Source of the DNA: Treponema sp.
GTDB taxonomy: Bacteria; Spirochaetota; Spirochaetia; Treponematales; Breznakiellaceae
NCBI GenBank assembly: GCA_009780285.1
Contig: WRAL01000061.1
Location: 1-7,684, forward strand
Direction: 5' to 3'
Length of the DNA: 7,684 bases
The first letter of the stretch is position 1. Every line of letters begins with the position of its first letter. This document shows positions 1-6,530 of this stretch, piece after piece. Made by a program: the position numbers and the translations under genes. The notes beneath the pieces are model-generated. The model did not search any database, was not told the origin of the DNA, and saw only the letters and a program-made list of their open reading frames with translations.

Positions 1-383
1 CCCATGAATTCAAAAAGTTCTACGGCCTTGTCCAGTGTATTCATCTCTTTTATTTTTTCTCCTGTTCTCCCCTCAACCAAGCTATGGAGAATAATCTTGA
101 TTCCCTCTTGATTTGGGTTATAATGATTTTCTTTAGTGCCAAATCCATGCGTTAACATAGAAGAGGTGGTTTTTCCCTGGTTTAAATCAATAACGCTGTT
201 AAATCCGCGATATGGCGGAATAGGCACAAAAACAACACGTAAATCATGAGACGATTCATTGACTACTGTTAATTCAGAGGCGTGACCTGATTCAGGATCA
301 GGATAAATACAGCCAGATAAATTTATACACAATGTAATCAAAAAAAATATCGCGGCTTTCGCGTAAATTCCGCTGTTTCTCAT
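1..383 (-). CDS. Putative lipoprotein, function unknown (3' end missing)
   Basis: The frame is open from an ATG at 383 to the window edge (127 codons, no stop). The N-terminus is a classic lipoprotein signal: basic start (MRNSGIYAK), hydrophobic core (AAIFFLITL) and lipobox LSGC with the lipidated Cys at residue 25. The visible mature part is polar, with a short beta-like stretch (LRVVFVPIPPY) and a charged end. I recognise no family. A GGGGGA box 5 nt upstream of the ATG supports this start, as does the position of the signal peptide. The same frame stays open for 54 more codons upstream, to an ATG at 545 just after an in-frame TAA, so a longer product cannot be excluded. Base composition is far more AT-rich than all genes to the right, which suggests later acquisition. 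Lipoprotein assignment is fairly sure; function is unknown. Confidence 0.72.
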   Translation of the reverse strand, partial: MRNSGIYAKAAIFFLITLCINLSGCIYPDPESGHASELTVVNESSHDLRVVFVPIPPYRGFNSVIDLNQGKTTSSMLTHGFGTKENHYNPNQEGIKIILHSLVEGRTGEKIKEMNTLDKAVELFEFM

Positions 384-399
384 AAAAATCCCCCAGGCA

Positions 400-434
400 A
401 GGCTTGCGGGCAACATAAAGTTGCCCGCAAGCCT
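400..434. repeat. Perfect 15-bp inverted repeat, 5-nt loop
   Basis: The left arm AGGCTTGCGGGCAAC (400-414) pairs perfectly with 420-434 across an ATAAA loop. It lies just upstream of the GGGGGA ribosome-binding box and ATG at 383 of the minus-strand lipoprotein gene. Neither strand has a clean U-tract, so it is not a textbook intrinsic terminator. It could be a leader-RNA structure near the ribosome site or a dispersed palindromic element. It reads through in frame with the lipoprotein gene. Confidence 0.8.
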
Positions 435-566
435 TTCTACTGATACAACTGGCGTATAAAAGCCTTGTCCAACTCCGTCAATGCCCTGGTGTACCTTGTT
501 ACCCACACTCCAGTCGGCGCCAGCCAAATTAAGCAACTTCTTCATAATGCATCCAAGTTATATTTG

Positions 567-595
567 ACTATATCATATATTTGATCTGTATGCAA
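567..595 (-). promoter_or_regulatory. Candidate extended -10 promoter for the lipoprotein gene
   Basis: On the minus strand, -35 is TTGCAT (590-595) and -10 is TATAGT (567-572), 17 nt apart. A TGA directly before the -10 (573-575) fits the TGn extended -10 element. Runs of A upstream of the -35 (about 609-631 read on the minus strand) resemble an UP element or curved DNA. The -10 matches consensus 5/6 and the -35 only 3/6. Predicted transcription starts near 560, giving a leader of about 175 nt to the ATG at 383, or about 15 nt to the ATG at 545. Confidence 0.5.
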
Positions 596-624
596 GCGAA
601 AAGTAGCGTTTTTTCGCTTTTTTT
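594..624 (+). terminator. Terminator-like stem-loop with T-run
   Basis: Arms AAGCGAAAA (594-602) and 611-619 form a 9-bp, mostly A-T stem with an 8-nt loop, followed by TTTTT on the plus strand. No plus-strand gene is visible upstream. It overlaps the -35 and A-tract region of the minus-strand promoter, so it may be a by-product of that sequence rather than a working terminator. Confidence 0.3.
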
Positions 625-634
625 ACTTTTTCCA

Positions 635-658
635 GCCAATAGCATGTATACTATTGGC
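635..658. promoter_or_regulatory. Operator-like palindrome
   Basis: GCCAATAG (635-642) and CTATTGGC (651-658) form perfect 8-bp arms around an 8-nt AT-rich spacer. The 24-bp size and lack of a T-tract suit a dimeric regulator site better than a terminator. It lies about 40 bp upstream of the candidate -35 of the lipoprotein promoter. The regulator is unknown. Confidence 0.35.
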
Positions 659-730
659 CAGTGGCATAATTTTATTAGTAAAAAATATCTGGGCCTCCGG
701 CCACGAATCAAAGCCTCGGCAACCTAAAAA

Positions 731-755
731 CGCCGGGCGGCGCCCGGCATTTTTT
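731..755. terminator. Bidirectional intrinsic terminator
   Basis: GCCGGGC (732-738) and GCCCGGC (742-748) form a 7-bp G-C stem with a 3-nt loop. It is flanked by TTTTTT (750-755) on the plus side and AAAAA (726-730) on the other, so each strand ends in a U-run. On the minus strand it lies about 100 nt after the UMP kinase stop and would back up the first terminator. Confidence 0.65.
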
Positions 756-790
756 CCTACAGAAGAGCGGCTTTAGTCCCTAAGCCCAAA

Positions 791-830
791 CAAAAATGCC
801 CTGCGGCCAGCGCGCCCGCTGGCCGCAGGG
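791..830 (-). terminator. Intrinsic terminator of the ECF-sigma to UMP kinase operon
   Basis: CCCTGCGGCCAGCG (799-812) pairs perfectly with 817-830, giving a 14-bp G-C-rich stem with a 4-nt loop. Read on the minus strand, the stem is followed by CATTTTTG. It starts 22 nt after the UMP kinase stop codon, the expected place for the end of the operon. Confidence 0.85.
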
Positions 831-852
831 ATTACGGATCAAAGGCCTTAGA

Positions 853-1563
853 TCAAAAGGCCGCGCGGCCCCCTATTACTGTTCCCACGAAATCGCCGCC
901 GCAAAGCATGGCGCGCAGGTTTTCAAGGTTTCGCCCGGCGGCGCAGATCACTTTTATGCCGCTCTCGCTGGCGTGCCGGCTGGCCACCGGATCGAAGGGG
1001 ACGTTTTTGCCGGGCGTCCATTCCTCGCCGACCATGGCGCGGAAATCTTTCCAGGAGATTTCGTCCAGCGGCCGCGCGCTTGGATCGACGCGCGGGTCGG
1101 CGGTGTAAACCTTTTCGATGTTCGACAGGTTGATAACGGTCTTGGCGCCGAAGCGCTCGGCAAGGAGCGTCGCGTCGTAGTCCGAGGAAAAGCCGGGCTT
1201 CCAGCCGGCGGCCACCAGAACGCGGCCCTCTATGTCAGGCGCGACAGTTGGATCGGTGACCACTTCCTGCCGGCACCATTTGGCCAGCGCGGCGCGAACG
1301 AGCTGGGCGTTCAGGCGCGTGGCCATGATCCCTATCCAGTCCGCCTCGTCGTCGATTGCCGCCTCTCCCACGGCATCCCTGTAGGCTCCCTGCCAGGCGC
1401 GCGCCGGGCCGCCGCCGCCGACGACCAGCACGAAGCGCCGCGCCTCGTCCGCCTGCAAAAGCTCGCCCAAAAGCGCCGCGAAGTCCCTTAAGAAGCGGCC
1501 GTCGGCGCCCTCCGGCGCCACGATCGACCCGCCCAGCGATATTACCGTTACCTTTTCGCTCAT
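853..1563 (-). CDS. pyrH: UMP kinase, archaeal type
   Basis: Cytoplasmic amino-acid-kinase-fold enzyme that would phosphorylate UMP to UDP with ATP in pyrimidine nucleotide synthesis. The 236 residues cover the whole family. They include VISLGGSIV (7-15) at the N-terminal phosphate loop, VVGGGG (47-52), the UMP-side IMATRLNAQL (79-88), GWKPGFSSDYDA (120-131), SNIEKVYTADP (147-157) at the ATP side, and EEWTPGKNVPFDP (180-192). These follow the archaeal-type UMP kinase pattern, not the usual bacterial PyrH signatures. The ATG at 1563 is chosen because GAGGA lies 6 nt upstream and the ATG overlaps the preceding stop (ATGA); a longer frame from 1593 would add ten residues. It is last in the operon and followed by a strong terminator. 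Family assignment is secure; its link to the envelope genes upstream is unexplained. Confidence 0.9.
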   Translation of the reverse strand: MSEKVTVISLGGSIVAPEGADGRFLRDFAALLGELLQADEARRFVLVVGGGGPARAWQGAYRDAVGEAAIDDEADWIGIMATRLNAQLVRAALAKWCRQEVVTDPTVAPDIEGRVLVAAGWKPGFSSDYDATLLAERFGAKTVINLSNIEKVYTADPRVDPSARPLDEISWKDFRAMVGEEWTPGKNVPFDPVASRHASESGIKVICAAGRNLENLRAMLCGGDFVGTVIGGRAAF

Positions 1564-3179
1564 CGTACGTCCTCGATTATTATTGCGCCCCAAACGCTGC
1601 TGTAGGATTCAAGGCCGCCGGAGGCCTCCTCCCACAGGGTTTGAAGGGCGTAGGATCTTTCGTGCGCCACGGCGCGGCCCCTGGGATCGCTTCTTGGAAT
1701 GTCCTCCACGCCGCGCGAGAAGGCTATTCGAAAGCTGTCCACGCTTCCAAAGTAGAACTCGCGCGCCTCGGGGCTTTCGCCGGTCCATTCGGCCATTTCA
1801 GGGACAAAGCGGAACTCATCCGGCAGGGCGAAGGCGCCCATCGCCGGGTCCACGGGAATCCAGCCAAGGCCGTCGATCCAGAATTCAGCCCAGTGATGGG
1901 GAAGGGTCCTGCGATCCCGCGCGAGGACTCCGGCGACCGGCCGGCTTGGAACGCCGGAGGCGCGCAGGAGCGCCACGTACAAGAGCGAGGCGGAAAGCGC
2001 GTCGGCGCGCAGATCCTCGGCCGCGTCGAAAATGTCGCCCTCGAAGCGCTCCTCCCAGGCCATGTTGTCCAAAATCCAGTCGTAGGCAAGCCTGGCGCGC
2101 AGGTAATGGTTGGCCTCGCCGGAAAAGATCGCCGCGGCCAGCTCGGCGGCGCGCGGATCGTCCGAGGCGACGCGCGCGCAGGGCGCCGTGAAGGCCTCGC
2201 GCAGGGGGGAGGGCGCGCTGGAGACGGCCTGGGGCCGCGCCGAGACGCTTATCGCGTGGGAGTCCACCGCCCAGTAAAGGCTCAGGCCGGAACTCGAGCC
2301 GGCCTCCATGTTTTCCAGCCGGAAAAGCGCCGTTCCCGAACGGTTTCTCAGAAAGGGCGCCGGGCTGCTGGCAAGAAGCTCCACCCCGCGCTGGGAGGCG
2401 GAAAGCGCCGGCGCCGGAACCCAAAGGCTCAGCGAGTTGGGCGACTCGGCCTCGCGCGCCTCGACGCTCACCGACTGGGCTATGATAAAGGTCTGCCTGT
2501 CCCCAAAAACGCGCGTCCCCGGCCCTTCGCTGACGGCGAAAGGGATGGGCAGCGATACCCCGCGCGCCGTCCGTACCTCGATATGCCCGCTGGTGGCGCC
2601 GTCCGGGACGCGGGCGCGTATTTCCTGGTCGCTCCAAAGCTCGTAGCCGAACTCGGCCTCGGATGCCTCGATAAAATTGAGGCCGCGCGCGCCCGGAATG
2701 GAATCGCTTGAAAAGAACACGGCGCCGGATCCCCTCTGGTTCCCGAAGCCCCTGCCGACGATCGTTACCAGGGCGCCCACGGCGCCCGACTGGGGCGCCA
2801 CGGAAACCACCGCCGGGGCGATGGAGCCGGATTCCGCCGGCCTTGGAACGGCGGCGGCGTTCACGAAAAGCGCGCCGTTGCTGCTTCGGCCCTCCACGCT
2901 GACCACGACAAGGCCGGCGTCGCCGAAGTTGGGAACGCGCATGACTATCCTGTCGTCGCTCCATAGCTCGTAGGCCGTGGACGCCGGCTGCGCTCCGGCT
3001 ATCGAGACGTAGGACGCGCCGCGCTCGGCGCCGAAGGAGGAGCCGTGTATGGTCAGAAGCTCCCCCACGAGGCCCATCTGAGGGTGTATGGCGACGATGG
3101 CCGGGGCCTTGGGACGACAGCCGACAAGCAGGAACGGGAGCGCGCAGAGAAGCGCGAACGCGAGCCTATTCTTCCTCAT
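1560..3179 (-). CDS. Lipoprotein with two IPT/TIG domains and a transglutaminase-like domain
   Basis: 539 residues. A signal peptide ends in lipobox LVGC with Cys21 lipidated, so the protein should be anchored in the envelope and exposed outside the cytoplasm. Two IPT/TIG immunoglobulin-like domains follow (about 27-108 and 122-216), each with P..G..G..vtI.G.gFG and an ELWSD..I..RVP strand pair. A linker or beta region (about 220-330) leads to a transglutaminase-like domain (about 340-450). That domain keeps HHWAEFW (His428) and PVDP (Asp444), but the catalytic Cys position in the helix before LLRASGVPSRPV is Ala394. The only other mature Cys is 334, outside the motif. It may therefore be a pseudoenzyme that binds peptides or peptidoglycan. 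The start lacks a strong ribosome site and overlaps the upstream gene by 14 nt, suggesting coupled translation. Domains are fairly sure; function is inferred. Confidence 0.8.
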   Translation of the reverse strand: MRKNRLAFALLCALPFLLVGCRPKAPAIVAIHPQMGLVGELLTIHGSSFGAERGASYVSIAGAQPASTAYELWSDDRIVMRVPNFGDAGLVVVSVEGRSSNGALFVNAAAVPRPAESGSIAPAVVSVAPQSGAVGALVTIVGRGFGNQRGSGAVFFSSDSIPGARGLNFIEASEAEFGYELWSDQEIRARVPDGATSGHIEVRTARGVSLPIPFAVSEGPGTRVFGDRQTFIIAQSVSVEAREAESPNSLSLWVPAPALSASQRGVELLASSPAPFLRNRSGTALFRLENMEAGSSSGLSLYWAVDSHAISVSARPQAVSSAPSPLREAFTAPCARVASDDPRAAELAAAIFSGEANHYLRARLAYDWILDNMAWEERFEGDIFDAAEDLRADALSASLLYVALLRASGVPSRPVAGVLARDRRTLPHHWAEFWIDGLGWIPVDPAMGAFALPDEFRFVPEMAEWTGESPEAREFYFGSVDSFRIAFSRGVEDIPRSDPRGRAVAHERSYALQTLWEEASGGLESYSSVWGAIIIEDVR

Positions 3180-3702
3180 AGGGGTACATGGTAAGCATCA
3201 CCTCGATGGAGGCCGCGTCTTCGCGCACCGGCCCCAGAGGAAAGAAAAAGATCGTCTCGCCGAATTCCAGCGGGATCGTCTGCATCGAGGCGTGGTAGCG
3301 CATGCCCTGTCCGGGAGTGTTCGTCCAGATCTGGCCCTGCGCCACGAGGAATTTTTCCCGCGATTCGCCGTGGCGCATGTAAGGGGTGAAGGTAATGATG
3401 ACCACTATATTGGCGCCTATAAGCTTAAGCTCCACCGGATGGCCCAGAATCGTGATCTGGCTGCGGGATTCGGTCCAGGATTCGACCCTGTCCCGCTCCA
3501 TGACGCGCGCGCTCATGCATAAAAGAACGGCCTGGCCGGCGAAACGGGGAAAAAGGCCGCGATGATGCCCCTCGCGCTCGCTTCTGCGCTCCTCGCCTTC
3601 GCGCGACTGCGCCACGATCCCGGAATGCGCGTGAAGAGCGATGGAGCCCGACGCGCAGACCGCGATCATCGCGCAGATCAGCCTCGCGGGAATGCGGATC
3701 AT
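3166..3702 (-). CDS. Exported protein of unknown function in the ECF operon
   Basis: 178 residues. The ATG at 3702 has AAGGA 6 nt upstream and begins a signal peptide (MIRIPARLICAMIAVCASGS, then IALHA) with likely cleavage after Ala25. An earlier in-frame start at 3741 would bury the signal and lacks support. The mature part opens with a charged, Arg/Glu-rich segment (33-48). A beta-rich region follows, with alternating hydrophobic strands (ITILGHPVELKLIGANIVVIITF, 83-105; IPLEFGETIFFFPLG, 143-157), and it ends in an acidic YPYEEE tail. I do not recognise a family. It starts 1 nt after the anti-sigma stop and overlaps the TIG lipoprotein gene by 14 nt, so it is probably produced with both. 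It may be a periplasmic partner of the anti-sigma factor or of the lipoprotein. Confidence 0.75.
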   Translation of the reverse strand: MIRIPARLICAMIAVCASGSIALHAHSGIVAQSREGEERRSEREGHHRGLFPRFAGQAVLLCMSARVMERDRVESWTESRSQITILGHPVELKLIGANIVVIITFTPYMRHGESREKFLVAQGQIWTNTPGQGMRYHASMQTIPLEFGETIFFFPLGPVREDAASIEVMLTMYPYEEE

Positions 3703-3703
3703 C

Positions 3704-4327
3704 CTAGTTCCTTCCGCGATCCGGCGCGGACCAGCTTGCAAGCTGCTTTGAGTAGTCCGCCGCGCGTATCAGCGCCGGATCGCCGCTGGAGACGAAGCTG
3801 CGATCCTCCGGCAGCATGAGGATCACCGCCTCGCTGCCGCCCATGCCCAAAAGATATTCGATGACGCTTTCCATGTCCGCGATAGGCACGTAAAGGTCCG
3901 TTTCCGAGACGAACAGCGCCGGCGGCGCCTCCAGCGCTCCCGGCGCGCGCAGGACCATGGCGAAGGAAAGGCCGGCGATGGCCACGGCCAGCGCCGCGGC
4001 GGCCGGAATGGGCAGGGACACCCTTCGCCGCCAGATCGCGCGGCGCCGCAGATCCCGCGCGTCGTCCAGCCGCTGAAGGACGCGATCCCTCGCCACTTCG
4101 ATCTCAAGCTCAGTCTCGGCAGGGCTTGCCGCCCGCGTCGCCTTGTAGGACTCGATGCGCCCGGAGCAGCCCTCGCAAATCGCGAGATGCCCTTCCACGC
4201 TTTCCTTCCAGGGCGAAGGAAGCTCCCCGTCCAGACATGCCGAAAGAAGCACGGGATCGGGGCAGGGACCTGCGGCCTTGCCGGCCGTTTTGTCATTGCA
4301 AGCCATGCTTGCGCGCGATTCGCTCAC
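3704..4327 (-). CDS. Membrane-anchored zinc-finger anti-sigma factor
   Basis: 207 residues. Residues 25-60 match the ZAS anti-sigma fold: LLSACLDGEL (28-36, with Cys31 where many members have Tyr/Phe) and H47-LAI-C51-EG-C54, the Hx3Cx2C zinc motif. A basic linker (RDLRRRAIWRRR, 91-102) precedes one membrane helix (about 104-126). A roughly 80-residue domain presumably outside the membrane follows, with no recognised fold. The cytoplasmic part would hold the ECF sigma factor at the membrane until an envelope signal releases it. The start is GTG at 4327, supported by GGAAGG 7 nt upstream and a 4-nt overlap (GTGA) with the sigma stop; the ATG at 4306 has no ribosome site. The adjacent ECF sigma gene strongly supports the role. 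Extra N-terminal cysteines (10, 22) could add redox sensing, but this is speculative. Confidence 0.85.
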   Translation of the reverse strand: MSESRASMACNDKTAGKAAGPCPDPVLLSACLDGELPSPWKESVEGHLAICEGCSGRIESYKATRAASPAETELEIEVARDRVLQRLDDARDLRRRAIWRRRVSLPIPAAAALAVAIAGLSFAMVLRAPGALEAPPALFVSETDLYVPIADMESVIEYLLGMGGSEAVILMLPEDRSFVSSGDPALIRAADYSKQLASWSAPDRGRN

Positions 4328-4869
4328 TTTGACGCCTTCCTTTCCTTCCGGCTTTTCCTTGCGCCTTCCCGCCCCATGCCCGAAAGCAGGACGGAAAGCC
4401 TTTCCCGCGCCCTGAAAACCCTTACCTTGACGTTTCCCTCGCTAATGCCAAGCATTCGCCCGATCTCCCTGTAGTTTAGCTCCGCGTATTCCTTCAGAAC
4501 CAGCACGATGCGCAGGTTGTCCGGCAGCTTGCCCAGCGCCTCCACGACCTCGACCGCTGTTTCCTGCCGAACCAGGATGCTTTCGCCGGTCTCGCTCTGG
4601 CGAGAGTCCTCGCGCAGGGCGCGCTGGTAGGCCTTGCGCTCTCGCTGCTTGCGCTTGGCGAAATTGAGCGCCGCGTTCTTTACCACCCGGATCAGCCAGT
4701 ACGTGGCCTCCTCCTGGCTTGGAAAAACCATGTCCCGCTCGTGAAGCCTGAAAAAAGCGTCGTGGCAGAGATCCTCGGCGGCTTCACCGGTTCCGGCGAT
4801 GCGGTACGCCACCCGGTACAGGACGGGAAAGGCGGAATCGTACACCTTGCGAAATTCCGCCTCAGTCAT
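4324..4869 (-). CDS. ECF-family RNA polymerase sigma factor
   Basis: 181 residues, the usual ECF size, with only sigma regions 2 and 4. Region 2 (about 10-76) includes AAEDLCHDAFFRLHE (30-44), the core-binding 2.2 motif, and the 2.3/2.4 segment YWLIRVVKNAALNFAKRK (57-74) for -10 recognition. Region 4 (about 108-158) has LPDNLRIVLVLKEYAELNYREIG (115-137) and the helix-turn-helix GISEGNVKVRVFRARERL (141-158) that reads the -35. A basic tail (GREGARKSRKERKASK) follows. The ATG at 4869 has GGGGA 6 nt upstream. It is the first gene of the five-gene operon, translationally coupled to its anti-sigma factor, and probably controls its own operon. The gap of 104 nt to cysS upstream leaves room for its own promoter. 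The ECF subgroup cannot be assigned by eye. Confidence 0.93.
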   Translation of the reverse strand: MTEAEFRKVYDSAFPVLYRVAYRIAGTGEAAEDLCHDAFFRLHERDMVFPSQEEATYWLIRVVKNAALNFAKRKQRERKAYQRALREDSRQSETGESILVRQETAVEVVEALGKLPDNLRIVLVLKEYAELNYREIGRMLGISEGNVKVRVFRARERLSVLLSGMGREGARKSRKERKASK

Positions 4870-4927
4870 TGCCTTTCCCCGATGCCTGGTTTTGAAATAG
4901 AAACAAGCCCTGCCACCCTTTGTTACA

Positions 4928-4953
4928 GGCGCGCCGGGCTGTCCGGCCGCGCC
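4928..4953 (-). other. G-C-rich stem-loop between cysS and the ECF sigma gene
   Basis: GGCGCGCCGG (4928-4937) pairs with CCGGCCGCGCC (4943-4953) with one bulged C and a 5-nt loop. It lies about 20 nt after the cysS stop. No U-tract follows on the minus strand, so it is at best a weak or factor-dependent terminator, or a 3' stabilising hairpin for cysS mRNA. Confidence 0.4.
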
Positions 4954-4973
4954 AAGTCCTTTCCTTGTCCAGC

Positions 4974-6467
<1,494 letters not shown>

Positions 6468-6474
6468 AATGCTA

Positions 6475-6503
6475 AGAGTACGCAAAACCGCCGAAAAAAG
6501 CAA
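6475..6503 (-). promoter_or_regulatory. Candidate cysS promoter
   Basis: On the minus strand, TTGCTT (6498-6503) and TACTCT (6475-6480) are 17 nt apart. Each matches only 3/6 of consensus, including TA...T of the -10. The start would fall at or just before the cysS ATG. It overlaps the opposite murB promoter region. Confidence 0.3.
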
Positions 6504-6517
6504 TTGGCGGCAAAGGT

Positions 6518-6525
6518 AAAGGAGG
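6518..6525 (+). promoter_or_regulatory. murB Shine-Dalgarno site that sets an unusual start
   Basis: AAAGGAGG is a perfect anti-Shine-Dalgarno match. With the normal 5-nt spacing, the in-frame codon is ATA at 6531. No in-frame ATG, GTG or TTG lies within normal reach: TTG at 6504 is upstream of the site and GTG at 6555 is 29 nt away. Confidence 0.7.
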
Positions 6526-6530
6526 TCGTT

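Larger units (their letters stand above)
384..852. other. Gene-poor stretch between lipoprotein and UMP kinase genes
   Basis: No confident gene is seen here. On the minus strand, 384-545 is an open in-frame extension of the lipoprotein frame. It starts MKKLLNLAGADWS, has no hydrophobic signal and no clear Shine-Dalgarno site. The stretch also contains a perfect 15-bp inverted repeat, a candidate minus-strand promoter, A-tracts, an operator-like palindrome and three stem-loops, listed separately. Composition shifts from AT-rich to GC-rich at about 660-730. Confidence 0.6.

Noticed and set aside
837..870. Near-direct repeat GATCAAAGGCC / GATCAAAAGGCC and palindrome GGCCGCGCGGCC at the UMP kinase stop
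   Set aside because: Short and easily explained by chance in GC-rich DNA; no function is evident.
1564..1593. Ten-residue longer start for UMP kinase
   Set aside because: GAGGA with 6-nt spacing and the ATGA overlap point to the ATG at 1563; the extra residues MGRNNNRGRT are not part of the family.
1356..2711. 451-codon plus-strand open frame
   Set aside because: It is antisense to the UMP kinase and TIG lipoprotein genes, is Arg/Pro/Gly-rich and has no recognisable domain; such frames are expected opposite GC-rich genes.
3703..3741. Thirteen-residue longer start for the exported protein
   Set aside because: It would push the signal peptide inward and overlap the anti-sigma gene; the ATG at 3702 has a good ribosome site.
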